The notes under the pieces are model-generated. The model did not search any database and was not told the DNA's origin. It saw only the letters and a list, made by a program, of their open reading frames with translations. 64,000 nucleotides of DNA from Deltaproteobacteria bacterium. GTDB lineage: Bacteria > Desulfobacterota > DSM-4660 > Desulfatiglandales > HGW-15. A program made the position numbers and the translations under genes. Below, in pieces: positions 54,831-62,768 of the stretch (positions are counted from its first letter, which is position 1; every line of letters begins with the position of its first letter). Location: NCBI GenBank assembly GCA_016931115.1, contig JAFGFM010000009.1, forward strand, positions 57,562 to 121,561, given 5' to 3'.

Positions 54831-54915
54831 GCCGAAGTGGTGGAATTGGTAGACACACTATCTTGAGGGGGTAGCGGGGAGACCCGTGCGGGTTCAAATC
54901 CCGCCTTCGGCACCA
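54831..54915 (+). tRNA. tRNA-Leu (anticodon GAG)
   Basis: A full type II tRNA. The acceptor GCCGAAG pairs with CTTCGGC, the D-loop is GAATTGGTAGAC, the anticodon stem CTATC/GGTAG encloses loop TTGAGGG with anticodon GAG (54865-54867), and a variable arm and TPsiC loop TTCAAAT follow. CCA is encoded (54913-54915). It reads CUC and CUU. Its 3' end serves as attachment site of the adjoining island. Confidence 0.97.
54897..54915. repeat. attL: 19-bp direct repeat in tRNA-Leu
   Basis: AATCCCGCCTTCGGCACCA covers the T-stem end, acceptor 3' strand and CCA. An identical copy is at 62590-62608. The flanking bases differ on both sides, so the identity block is exactly 19 bp; crossover probably lies within it. 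Confidence 0.9.
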
Positions 54916-54926
54916 CCATTAAATTT

Positions 54927-54958
54927 AAGCCATAATCTTAACAGGTTATGGCTTTTTT
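54927..54958 (+). terminator. Terminator after tRNA-Leu and end of integrase
   Basis: AAGCCATAA / TTATGGCTT forms a 9-bp stem around a ten-base loop, followed by TTTTT. It ends transcription of the tRNA inside the island and covers the integrase stop. A second terminator beyond attR (62618) is probably the original one. Confidence 0.75.
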
Positions 54959-56100
54959 ATTTCCACTGGTTGCGGATAGGTTGCGGTTTGTTGCGGAGTA
55001 TCAAGGCGGTTTACAGCACCTCTGTTGCTACTGGGAATTAGATGTCCATATACATCAACTGTAATCTGGATGCTGTGATGTCCCAACTGTTCCTTAACAT
55101 ACACAGGACTTTCCCCCTGGCTTAATAACAGGCTGGCATATGTATGTCTAATGTCGTGAAGCCTCATATTTCTAATTCCAGCAGTTGTTAAAATTCTTTT
55201 GTATATCCTGCGAATGTAATTCTGCTCCATCGGGTTCCCTTTACGGTGGAATACAAACTCCACTGGTGCGCCAAGACCAAGTTTAAGGGCATCCTTCTTC
55301 CGTTCAGTGAGTAATTTTCTTAAAGCACTGAATAACTGGTCTGACATATCTACCCTTCTGACTTTACCATTCTTCGGTTTTTCAAACCGGCCCCGCTTAT
55401 ATGTCCTCTCTACACGGATGAATTTCTGGTTCCAGTCAATGTCTCCCCATTTCAATCCAAGTAATTCACCCAGCCTCATGCCTGTCCTGTAAGCACATAG
55501 AAAAAACTCATAGTGCTCTCTGAAATATGGCTGTTGGCAGGTATCCAGGAATAACTGAACCTCCTGCTCATTTAAGGGTTCTATTTTAACCCTCTTCTCC
55601 CTTTCCAGTTGAAGTCGTTTTAATACACCTGACACTGGATTACCTGGCAGCAGTTCTTCATCAACAGCATACCCCATTGGCCCGCTTATGACATCCCTTA
55701 TGAGACATATCATACTCCTGCCCAGACCTTCACCACTCTTCTGTAAAATTAGATTTTTTATATCCACCTTCTTAATCTGGTCTATTGGTTTCTTACCGAA
55801 CACGGGGAATATATGCCTGTTTAACATATCCCTGTATCGTTCATATGTTGATGACCTCCTTAACGTTTTGATATAATTTTCCAACCAGTAATTAGCATAC
55901 TCTTCAAACAATGGAAGGGTCTCTTCCTTGTCCAGTAAATCGAGGTCTCCAAGTGTCAGCTTTGCTTCTATCTTTTTTGCTATCTGTATTGCCTGCCTCT
56001 TATCCTTACCAACCTTCTTTGCTTTACGCTTACCCTGGTGTTCAATGAACACATAATAAACACCAGACCCTTTCGGTTTCTCTCTTACATTTACACCCAT
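54946..56100 (-). CDS. int: Tyrosine recombinase (phage-type integrase) of the island
   Basis: A 384-residue protein: an N-terminal arm-binding and AP2-like domain (GVYYVFIEHQGKRKAKKVGKDKRQAIQIAKKIE), a SAM-like core-binding domain, then the catalytic domain. Catalytic residues: Arg in RTGMRLGELLGLKW, Lys region, HDIRHTYASLLLS with His/Arg, LGHHSIQITVDVYGH with His and the nucleophile Tyr in VYGH. The stop lies 31 bases from attL, as expected for tRNA-integrating islands. Confidence 0.95.
   Translation of the reverse strand: MGVNVREKPKGSGVYYVFIEHQGKRKAKKVGKDKRQAIQIAKKIEAKLTLGDLDLLDKEETLPLFEEYANYWLENYIKTLRRSSTYERYRDMLNRHIFPVFGKKPIDQIKKVDIKNLILQKSGEGLGRSMICLIRDVISGPMGYAVDEELLPGNPVSGVLKRLQLEREKRVKIEPLNEQEVQLFLDTCQQPYFREHYEFFLCAYRTGMRLGELLGLKWGDIDWNQKFIRVERTYKRGRFEKPKNGKVRRVDMSDQLFSALRKLLTERKKDALKLGLGAPVEFVFHRKGNPMEQNYIRRIYKRILTTAGIRNMRLHDIRHTYASLLLSQGESPVYVKEQLGHHSIQITVDVYGHLIPSSNRGAVNRLDTPQQTATYPQPVEIKKP
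54967..54985. repeat. Candidate integrase arm-site, left (pairs with 62499-62517)
   Basis: TGGTTGCGGATAGGTTGCG here and TGGTTGTGGATAGGTTGCG at 62499-62517 match 18 of 19, in the same orientation, each 50-75 bp inside its att repeat. At the left three TTGCGG units begin at 54970, 54981 and 54991, one helical turn apart. They overlap the integrase 3' codons. Confidence 0.55.
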
Positions 56101-56114
56101 AATAAAACTCCTTT

Positions 56115-56336
56115 TTACATATTAAATTCAGCACAGACCTTATTGACGACACTATTAACCATATCTTCATTTACAGTATACTGGTTCAGAAACTCGTCTA
56201 TATCTGTGTACCTTATCCTGATTGTCCCTGAGGGTAGTTGTGAATGTTTCAATCCCTCCTTCAACCAGTTCCTCATCGTCTTTTCTGACACATCTACATA
56301 TTCACTCGCTTTTTTTACATTTGCCCATCCTTTCAT
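56115..56336 (-). CDS. Excisionase-like HTH DNA-binding protein
   Basis: A 73-residue protein with a MerR/excisionase-type winged helix: NVKKASEYVDVSEKTMRNWLKEGLKHSQLPSGTIRIRYTDIDEFL. It ends 14 bases before the integrase start and probably directs excision of the island. Confidence 0.83.
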   Translation of the reverse strand: MKGWANVKKASEYVDVSEKTMRNWLKEGLKHSQLPSGTIRIRYTDIDEFLNQYTVNEDMVNSVVNKVCAEFNM

Positions 56337-56499
56337 TTTTTAAGTTTACCTACCTTCACCAGTGGCTTTTTCAGGCCATAGGTGGAAATTTTTATTTTTT
56401 TGATACTGATTTAATATTTCTGACAATACCTATATCTGCCCCTATAATGATAGATACTGCCTGGACCTGCCGGCAAAAAATTTTGTTGCATCAGCACTG

Positions 56500-57201
56500 T
56501 TAGTCCGCATTCAACAAGTCCCGAAATACCTGCTTCCTTACTGCCAGTCTCCTGTAATATGTTGCTCTGGAAACCCCTAACTCCTTCAACCTGTCCTCTA
56601 TATCTACAAGCCCGATAAGAACCTTTACTTCCTCTGTACCGAATACCTTTACAGCCAATTCCATTGTTTCTTTTGTTATGAGGGATTGTTCAGGATTGTT
56701 ATGGGTGTAGCAGTCCGCAGTTAAACCCTGGTAATCAAGGAAGGAATAAAAATCTAATTTCTCTTCGCCATCATCATTGTTTCTGGATATGCCAATCTGG
56801 CTTATGTCTTTTCTGAATGCCAAATTTGAGGCGTCAGCATATCTTCTGAACTCTCCAACCATTCCATGCTTTTCATATTTCCTTTTCAGATTGTTCAGGT
56901 ATTTATCCACATAAAATGGGATAAAGGTTGTCAGCTTGCTTATCTCTTCATCATATTTCTCTTCATGGTTGAAGGTAGTCCAGTAGTACAAAATGTCATT
57001 AGCTATTTCATCAACGGTTATCCCGAACCGTTCATAAATATATTCCACTTTGTTTTTTATTCTTACTCCTACATCTCCCTTACATTCATTTACCAAACAC
57101 CATTTAACGATGTTTACTACACTATTGAATTCTACATTGCTAAACATCCATTCAAAAACCTCGTTATACTTAAAATATGTATAATGATGTATATTCATCA
57201 T
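56500..57201 (-). CDS. Uncharacterised protein with C-terminal sigma-like helix-turn-helix
   Basis: A 233-residue protein, mostly helical and acidic. The C-terminal 40 residues (LVDIEDRLKELGVSRATYYRRLAVRKQVFRDLL) match a helix-turn-helix of the sigma-70 region 4 or phage-regulator kind. The middle (ITVDEIANDILYYWTTFNHEEKYDEEI...FIPFYVDKYLNNLKRKY) looks like a region 2-type helical bundle. It may be a regulator of the island; the family is not recognised. Confidence 0.6.
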   Translation of the reverse strand: MMNIHHYTYFKYNEVFEWMFSNVEFNSVVNIVKWCLVNECKGDVGVRIKNKVEYIYERFGITVDEIANDILYYWTTFNHEEKYDEEISKLTTFIPFYVDKYLNNLKRKYEKHGMVGEFRRYADASNLAFRKDISQIGISRNNDDGEEKLDFYSFLDYQGLTADCYTHNNPEQSLITKETMELAVKVFGTEEVKVLIGLVDIEDRLKELGVSRATYYRRLAVRKQVFRDLLNAD

Positions 57202-57247
57202 TATTTATGGAGCCGATTAAAACCGGCTCCGCTTACCTCTAATGTCA

Positions 57248-58042
57248 TTAAACATCTAATCCTGCTTCTTCAGGGGCTTCAATGCCCACAACCCTTTTGA
57301 TACTGTCTTTCCACTTAACCAGGGGATTGTCCTTTAACTCCTGATAAATCCTCCAAATGTTCTCATCCCTCTGACCATCTTCAATTACACGGACCGCTTG
57401 TTCAATACCCTCCCCGTCCGACTTTATATTTTTCTTCAAATGGTTCATCTTCCCCAACCAGATACTATTGGTTGTAAACGGTTCTAAATCCTTAACCATG
57501 TCCACGACACCGTAAACATCCAGCATCGGTTCAACACTCACAGATGTCTCAAAACCCGTGTCATAGGCATACTCTAACGAAAGCTTCCTTTCATCATACC
57601 CTGGGGCATTTGGTTCCCAAAATGACAGGACCCTTTCATCACTGGCACCAATGGTAAACCTGAAAATAATTTTATTCTTGTACTTGCTATAACAATCACA
57701 GATAGCACTGATACAATCCAGCCGGGGCTTTGACACTATTAGCAACTCATTACCTGCTGATAATAATTTTCCTATAACGACCATACACGCATCAATATTG
57801 GACGGAGTAATGTCATGGGACGATGGGAACATCACTCGACCGTCATACAACTTCTGTTTTTTATCCACATCTTTTTGTCTAACCCTTTCTAATGGCCACT
57901 CATCCGCTTTTAACTGCTTAAAACGCACTGCCATACCCTTCGCATAACAATACAAACAATCATTGCTACATCCCGAACAACAGTTGACACTGTACTTCGT
58001 CCATTCCTTAAAACCTGTGTTTTTTCTTTTCTTCTCTGGCAT
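57248..58042 (-). CDS. Radical SAM protein of the DUF5131 / phage Gp37-Gp68 kind
   Basis: A 264-residue protein with CCSGCSNDCLYCYAKG holding the C25-x3-C29-x2-C32 radical SAM cluster motif. The remainder is a barrel with VMFPSSHDITPSNIDACM, LLIVSKPRLDC, FRFTIGASDERVLSFWEPNAPGYDERK, TSVSVEPML and NSIWLGKMN. This family occurs in phages and islands, often near TcmP methyltransferase-like genes; the substrate is unknown. It follows a long leader (58043-58453) with a consensus promoter and strongly paired RNA. GAGG stands nine bases before the ATG. Confidence 0.82.
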   Translation of the reverse strand: MPEKKRKNTGFKEWTKYSVNCCSGCSNDCLYCYAKGMAVRFKQLKADEWPLERVRQKDVDKKQKLYDGRVMFPSSHDITPSNIDACMVVIGKLLSAGNELLIVSKPRLDCISAICDCYSKYKNKIIFRFTIGASDERVLSFWEPNAPGYDERKLSLEYAYDTGFETSVSVEPMLDVYGVVDMVKDLEPFTTNSIWLGKMNHLKKNIKSDGEGIEQAVRVIEDGQRDENIWRIYQELKDNPLVKWKDSIKRVVGIEAPEEAGLDV

Positions 58043-58213
58043 AATTCTGTACCTCTATATTTAATAAATTTTCATACGACCGCTTATTTGATTGCTACAC
58101 ACATAGAAAATAACTTTTGTAATTATCAGCAAATATCTCGTAGAACCCATACGTATTTACTTGTACTGTTATTTTGAACTTGTAATAGGCTACAAAGCAT
58201 AGACCTCTCCTTA

Positions 58214-58320
58214 CCGAAGCATCACACAGAAAAATACTGTGAGACGATAGCCTAATGCTTCACAATTTATTTCAAATTGTATCGTCGTGTGAGATAGGGT
58301 TTTTCACCTGTCTCTGGTAA
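58214..58320 (-). ncRNA. Candidate pseudoknotted leader RNA upstream of the radical SAM gene
   Basis: Two perfect 7-bp complementary pairs cross each other: GAAGCAT (58216-58222) with ATGCTTC (58255-58261), and GACGATA (58243-58249) with TATCGTC (58280-58286). Local hairpins sit inside them: CACAG/CTGTG (58225-58241) and ACAATTT/AAATTGT (58262-58280). A further near-perfect stem joins GAGACAGG with CCTATCTC (about 58289-58315). The region lies between the promoter at 58454-58482 and the radical SAM start. No known riboswitch family is recognised. Confidence 0.45.
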
Positions 58321-58321
58321 A

Positions 58322-58432
58322 CTAAAGGGTGGGAAATAACGATTTGCTCTTTACTGCGGGTACCTCTTTTTCCTTTCCTTTAATTCCTTTCCGGGGCTTA
58401 AATGCCTCCGATGTCTGTTTATATTTTTTCAC
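58322..58432 (-). CDS. Possible 36-residue leader peptide
   Basis: A GTG-started frame with AAAGGA only three bases upstream encodes MKKYKQTSEAFKPRKGIKGK and 16 further residues (a basic peptide) directly behind the promoter. The spacing of the ribosome site is poor. It might be a leader peptide or chance. The rest of 58043-58550 has no other gene. Confidence 0.25.
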   Translation of the reverse strand: MKKYKQTSEAFKPRKGIKGKEKEVPAVKSKSLFPTL

Positions 58433-58453
58433 AATTCCTTTACACCTAATATA

Positions 58454-58482
58454 ATTATAGTACAAAAAGTCAGTTTTGTTAA
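58454..58482 (-). promoter_or_regulatory. Sigma-70 promoter for leader and radical SAM gene
   Basis: On the minus strand TTAACA (58482-58477), a 17-base spacer and TATAAT (58459-58454) form a near-consensus promoter reading towards the leader RNA and radical SAM gene. Confidence 0.65.
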
Positions 58483-58550
58483 GTAAGGCATTTGATTTTT
58501 TTTAGCTATGAAACCAAAATTTGCCGCAATCATCAAGCGGGCTATATGTT

Positions 58551-58697
58551 TTAATCATTACCAAATTCCAAATTCTCTTTGTCCAGGTCAAAGACATCCT
58601 CTTCCTGTCCCTGCTTCTTTTCCTCATCTGCCATTTCCTCTGATAGTGTCCCTGCCATAGCCATATCCTGCCAGTCACAGTCATCAAAATCACACAT
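58551..58697 (-). CDS. Small acidic protein of mobile elements
   Basis: A 48-residue protein from ATG 58697 with AAGGGGGTGA seven bases upstream. It begins MCDFDDCDWQDMAMAGTLSE and ends EENLEFGND-like; it is very acidic. I recall similar MCDFDD-starting small proteins beside ArdC genes in integrative elements; no function is known. Cotranscribed with the next gene. Confidence 0.6.
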   Translation of the reverse strand: MCDFDDCDWQDMAMAGTLSEEMADEEKKQGQEEDVFDLDKENLEFGND

Positions 58698-58719
58698 AAT
58701 AATCACCCCCTTTAATTGT

Positions 58720-58911
58720 TTAGTGCCCGCACTGCGAACATATAACCTTAAACTCTTTGCCATTGTATATGGTGATGTCATTGCCGAGATAATGTCCGAA
58801 GGTAATATGATGTCCACAATCAAGCTTAAACTTACGCCCCGACAGGGTTTTAATAAGAATATCCTTTAATGCATTAGCCTCCTGATACAAGGCTTTCTGC
58901 TCTTTGGTCAT
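58720..58911 (-). CDS. Small zinc-ribbon-like protein
   Basis: A 63-residue protein from ATG 58911. The N-terminal helix is TKEQKALYQEANALKDILIKTL; the C-terminal part is FKLDCGHHITFGHYLGNDITIYNGKEFKVICSQCGH with a C..H and CxxC pair suggesting a zinc knuckle. An in-frame ATG further up (58941) lacks a ribosome site. It probably belongs to the same transcript as ardC. Confidence 0.6.
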   Translation of the reverse strand: MTKEQKALYQEANALKDILIKTLSGRKFKLDCGHHITFGHYLGNDITIYNGKEFKVICSQCGH

Positions 58912-58926
58912 GGTGTGCCTCCATAA

Positions 58927-58963
58927 AATAAAAACCCCCACAACCTTAAACAGGGCTGTGAGG
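58927..58963 (-). terminator. Terminator or attenuator after ArdC-like gene
   Basis: On the minus strand CCTCACAGCC and GGTTGTGGGG form a 10-bp stem (with G-T pairs) followed by TTTTTATTTT. It lies between the ArdC-like gene and the small genes. Confidence 0.6.
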
Positions 58964-58994
58964 CGTATTAATTGTTAAATGGTACTGATACTGT

Positions 58995-59789
58995 TTATAC
59001 TGCTAATCGTTCTTCATAACAGTCGCCTTTCAGGATTAGATTTAATATTCCCTCCACATCTTTAATGACCCTTACACAGGCTGATAAAGGAGACCTGTTT
59101 ACCTTGGAGGCATATTCGTGGATATACATATATGAATTGCCGATGTGCTTTTCTCCTGACTTACCTACAAGTGCACACAATGCCAGTGAACATAGTTCAG
59201 CAGTTATCTCCTGCAACGGGTCTTGGCCTTTTTTTAATGACCCCTTCAATATTTCATCTGCACAATGTGAAAGTTCATGGAAAAAAACTACCTCCTCTTT
59301 GCTTGCAAGTGCTATTTCCTTCCGTGGTGATGAATAATACCCATAGTATGAATAGTTTCCAGGCACAGCCTTAACATTGATACCCCATTCAACCGCCCTC
59401 TGTATCAATGGCAGGTCTGGTACTTCAATATTTTCATAATCTAAAGGGTCTCCTTCTGTGTCCTGTACCCTGAACACAGGTTTACAGCCAAAGCCATATA
59501 GTGCCTGTTTCTCCTGCCCCTCTTCATCATCAACAAATTTGATATATGGGATAAGGATGTATACTGCCTTGCTCCCTGCCTTTACATACCTGCCTGCCTG
59601 TCGCCATTGTGCCCAGCCTCTGCAATCCATACTGCCAGCACAGAACATTATAGTCCTGTTTAATAAAGACCAATGGGTGCTGGGTACATTAGGTATGGGA
59701 TACATTGAAAATGCTATTGCCTTTGGGATATCTCCGGTTTTGAACCTGCTTAAAATGTTGAATAGTGTCTGCTTTACATTTGCATTCAT
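58995..59789 (-). CDS. ArdC-like antirestriction / zincin protein
   Basis: A 264-residue protein. The N-terminal ssDNA-binding domain of the ArdC type reads FCAGSMDCRGWAQWRQAGRYVKAGSKAVYILIP, then a linker YGFGCKPVFRVQDTEGDPLDY. The C-terminal zincin domain has VVFFHELSHCADEI with HExxH, then ITAELCSLALCALVG as the third-ligand helix. ArdC proteins protect incoming plasmid or element DNA from restriction. AAAGGAG precedes the ATG. Confidence 0.88.
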   Translation of the reverse strand: MNANVKQTLFNILSRFKTGDIPKAIAFSMYPIPNVPSTHWSLLNRTIMFCAGSMDCRGWAQWRQAGRYVKAGSKAVYILIPYIKFVDDEEGQEKQALYGFGCKPVFRVQDTEGDPLDYENIEVPDLPLIQRAVEWGINVKAVPGNYSYYGYYSSPRKEIALASKEEVVFFHELSHCADEILKGSLKKGQDPLQEITAELCSLALCALVGKSGEKHIGNSYMYIHEYASKVNRSPLSACVRVIKDVEGILNLILKGDCYEERLAV

Positions 59790-59914
59790 AATAATCTCCT
59801 TTCGTCGTTTATGGTTAAAATAAGAAAGCCCTATACCTGGTGAGGTATAAGGCTCTACTGGTTATCGTGTGCAGTATGTGAAAACTGATTTACTTCGAAT
59901 ACTTTGAGGTTGTT

Positions 59915-59950
59915 GGACATCGATGTCCTTTTTCTAATCTGATTAGAAAA
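59915..59950. promoter_or_regulatory. Two adjacent palindromes upstream of ArdC-like gene
   Basis: GGACATCGATGTCC (59915-59928) is a perfect 14-bp palindrome. It is followed at once by TTTTCTAATC-T-GATTAGAAAA (59930-59950), a perfect 10-bp-arm palindrome. They lie 126-161 bp above the ArdC-like start. Closer to it, GCCCTATACCT / AGGTATAAGGC (near 59828-59853) can form a leader stem. In 59790-60512 no convincing gene is seen. Confidence 0.5.
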
Positions 59951-60512
59951 CGGTTAATGGCGGGGGCTATAACTCCTGACACCAGGAATACCCTCTCATC
60001 ATATATCAGGTAGCCAAAGGCTATAAATTGGCCTAAAATTTAATCTTTGATTATGGTAATATGCATAGGGTTAATGCCGATCATCAATTGTGGACTAAAT
60101 ATTGGCTTCTCACGTATTGTTTTTGTATCTGAAAAGGGCGATTGTAGCCATAGTAATGTAAATCATATAATAGGTAGTATCCCATCATCAATATACACAA
60201 ATACTCTCCAGCTTATTCCAGTACCTGTATCCGTCATACATCCAGCAATTCTCCAGAGCATTCATAAGCATGCCGGTTATTTTGATTTTATAGGACTATG
60301 GGGACTTTGCAGCACATCACCATCATCCTTTTTGAATACCTTTGTTAAGTGTTGCAATCACCCCATTAGAACCAAAAAATAAATTATGTTATGTATTTGA
60401 CCGAATAAATAGAACAAAATCGTGGCCTTTTTTCAGGGTAAAGTATTTTACTTGCCAGAGTGTCAGTCTTTCTGTAACAATATTACATAAAAACTTAAAT
60501 ATAGGGCCTGCC

Positions 60513-60959
60513 ATGAGTCAAGTCATTTGAATACCAGGGATTATTTATAAAAGATTAGAGTCTCATGCTGTTGGATTTGATAGTCCAGGTAGTGTTATTG
60601 AAAGGTTGTTAGACTTTTATGAAACCTATAAAAAGAAGGAAAAAACTATGATTAGTAATGGAGGCAAAAATTCTTTAGGTAGCTTTAATTACCAACCAAG
60701 GCTCTCTCATAGTAAAGAGAGGTATAGCTCTTCAGCATCTGGAAGGTTCACACTTGATTTAAAAAGTAAAACATATACTATTACAAGCCCCCAAGGTATA
60801 TCAAAAACCTTTCAATTACCGGCGGACGATAACAAAACGGGAATAAGAGAGTTAACACACGAAGTTGAAAAATTTGTGAGTGAACAAGGGGGTACAGAGG
60901 GTCAGATTAAAGCTGCTCGCAAAAAGTTGACTGAACATGATTACCATATTACAAAATAA
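60513..60959 (+). pseudogene. Small gene interrupted by an early TGA
   Basis: ATG 60513 begins MSQVI, then TGA (60528-60530), and the same frame goes on as IPGIIYKRLESHAVGFDSP, GSVIERLLDFYETYKKKEK and a C-terminal part ending at 60959. The IY.RLESHAVGFD.P..VIERLLDFYE phrase is a repeating N-terminal motif in small DNA- or restriction-related proteins of mobile elements, normally preceded by MS.VI.IP. The stop therefore breaks a recognisable start. Translation could resume at TTG 60606 or ATG 60648 as a shorter protein. Confidence 0.6.
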
Positions 60960-61045
60960 TTTTAATAAGATATAATTAAAATGTTTCTATAATAACATCA
61001 TAACTTGAAACCTTGATAGTTCAAGTATGGTGAAAAGAGGTCATT

Positions 61046-61903
61046 ATGAAACAGCTTCATATTATAGCTATCGTCTCATTGTGGATTATAATTATACTCG
61101 TTGATAGGAGGTATGCCGAAGCACAAAATTCGAATTTGGATGCAGTTTTCTATTATAACCAAGGATATGACTTTGAAGAAACAGGACAGTATGATGAAGC
61201 TATCATTTATTACAGCAAGGCCATAGAAATAAATCCGAGGTATGCTGATGCTTACTACAATCGAGGGCTTGTTTATGGTAGAGGAAAAGGCCAATACGAC
61301 ATGGCTATTGCTGACTTCGGAAAGGTCATTGAAATAAACCCGAGATATGCTGACGCTTACATCAACCGCGGAAAGGCATACAACGAAAAAGGTCAATATG
61401 ATAAGGCTATCACTGATTACAACAATGTCATTAAAATAAATCCGAAGAACGCTATGGCTTACTACAATCGTGGCATTGCATATGAGGCAAAAGGTCAGCA
61501 TGAAAAAGCTATCGATGATTATAGTATTTCCATTAATATAAACCCAAAATATACTGAAGCTTATATTAACCGTGGAAAGGCTTATAATGAAAAAGGCCTG
61601 TTAGGTAAGGCTATCGCTGATTTCGATAAGGCCATAGAAATAAATCCGAGGCATGCTAACGCTTACAATAATTTAGGAAATATTTATGATAATAAAGGCC
61701 AATATGATAAGGCTATTTTATATTACACGAAGGCCATAGAAATAAATCCTAAATTTGCTGCAGCTTATAATAATCGTGGAGTTTCTTTTTTTCTTAAAAG
61801 AGAATACGATAAGGCATGGGATGATGTCTATAGCGCTCAAAAATTAGGTTATCAGGTTCACCCTGGATTTCTCAAGGCCCTTCGTGAATCTTCGGGAAAG
61901 TGA
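61046..61903 (+). CDS. Exported tetratricopeptide repeat protein
   Basis: A 285-residue protein with a signal or anchor segment (IIAIVSLWIIIILVD) and about seven 34-residue TPR units, each with GQYDKAI.DY.KAIEINPR.A.AY.NRG. TPRs mediate protein binding; no enzymatic part exists. The repeats are nearly identical in sequence, which marks recent duplication. Last gene of the island; 61904-62589 holds no gene. Confidence 0.88.
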   Translation: MKQLHIIAIVSLWIIIILVDRRYAEAQNSNLDAVFYYNQGYDFEETGQYDEAIIYYSKAIEINPRYADAYYNRGLVYGRGKGQYDMAIADFGKVIEINPRYADAYINRGKAYNEKGQYDKAITDYNNVIKINPKNAMAYYNRGIAYEAKGQHEKAIDDYSISININPKYTEAYINRGKAYNEKGLLGKAIADFDKAIEINPRHANAYNNLGNIYDNKGQYDKAILYYTKAIEINPKFAAAYNNRGVSFFLKREYDKAWDDVYSAQKLGYQVHPGFLKALRESSGK

Positions 61904-62498
61904 AATTAGGTTATTAGTAATCCAAAACGATTAACATGAATAAAATCTTATTAAATACCGTTTCATCTTTTCAGTATACGATAGTAAAATAGATAGTACC
62001 ATTCCGACATCAAAATAGATATAATACATTTTCATGAGAATTGAATGGAAAATCTGAACAGCAGTATCAGGACACCCACTAAAAAAAATAAAAAAATTTT
62101 CGTTTTATTGTCATGACACTACAAATCAACTGTAATAATTGATGATAAGCAATGGCAGTCGTCTTAACCCATCAAAGGACAATCCGATTTTTTATGCTTT
62201 TCCTGTAATAGACGGAGTGTTTTTAGTACATCCCATATGTGATGTTGTCATTGACGATAATATTCCATGATGAGATGAAATAACAGTTATAGTATTGTAA
62301 TTACTACTATACTCTAATATTATTACACTAAAAAGATACGGTTAACACTGGTGTAATTACACTATTACAGGAGCCAGGCGCACACATTTCATGCTTATGT
62401 AAAAATGCATGTGGCAGGCATTATTTTTTTGAACTGAATTTCACAGATGACCAGGATGTAAAAGGCATAATAATACTGCTATGGTAAATCGTGGTAAT

Positions 62499-62517
62499 TG
62501 GTTGTGGATAGGTTGCG
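62499..62517. repeat. Candidate integrase arm-site, right
   Basis: TGGTTGTGGATAGGTTGCG, 18 of 19 like 54967-54985. See the left copy. Confidence 0.55.
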
Positions 62518-62589
62518 TTTTATAGTAAAATAATTGAAACAACATCATAAAAGCATCTAATAATATCAATTAGTTATAGCACTCCAAGC

Positions 62590-62608
62590 AATCCCGCCTT
62601 CGGCACCA
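62590..62608. repeat. attR: 19-bp direct repeat at island right end
   Basis: AATCCCGCCTTCGGCACCA, identical to the tRNA-Leu 3' end at 54897-54915, marks the right boundary of the island. Confidence 0.9.
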
Positions 62609-62617
62609 TAAAAATAT

Positions 62618-62651
62618 AAAGGGCCTTAACACAATGTTAAGGCCCTTTTTT
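62618..62651 (+). terminator. Terminator beyond attR, probably the original tRNA-Leu terminator
   Basis: AAAGGGCCTTAACA-CAA-TGTTAAGGCCCTTT with a T run lies ten bases beyond attR. In the empty site it would follow the tRNA-Leu CCA directly. Confidence 0.85.
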
Positions 62652-62768
62652 TATTTCCAGCAAGCAGGTCTTTTTATTTTTTCGTTTGCTAACTGCTTCA
62701 ACAACAGGAAATAGCATAGTGGCATCACATCCTGACCTTTTTCTAAAACTTAAATTTTAGGAGTGAGG

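Larger units (their letters stand above)
54897..62608. mobile_element. Integrated genomic island in tRNA-Leu (about 7.7 kb)
   Basis: Both ends carry AATCCCGCCTTCGGCACCA, at 54897-54915 inside the tRNA 3' end and at 62590-62608. An integrase gene adjoins the left end and points towards it, followed by an excisionase. Cargo: HTH protein, radical SAM protein, small proteins, ArdC-like protein, interrupted small gene and TPR protein. No conjugation or capsid genes are visible, so it is an integrative element dependent on others, or a remnant. The tRNA is kept whole by the insertion. Confidence 0.88.

Noticed and set aside
58043-58453. Retron-type RNA in the leader of the radical SAM gene
   Set aside because: No reverse transcriptase gene is present in the island or elsewhere in the window, and no msr/msd end pairing was found.
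60047-60382. 111-codon open frame on the plus strand in the island gap
   Set aside because: Composition is unlike neighbouring proteins, no ribosome site or family match was seen, and the reverse strand is about as open with one stop. Probably chance.
60528-60530. TGA as a selenocysteine codon
   Set aside because: Position 6 of a small DNA-related protein is an unlikely place, and I saw no suitable stem-loop right after it. A nonsense mutation is simpler.
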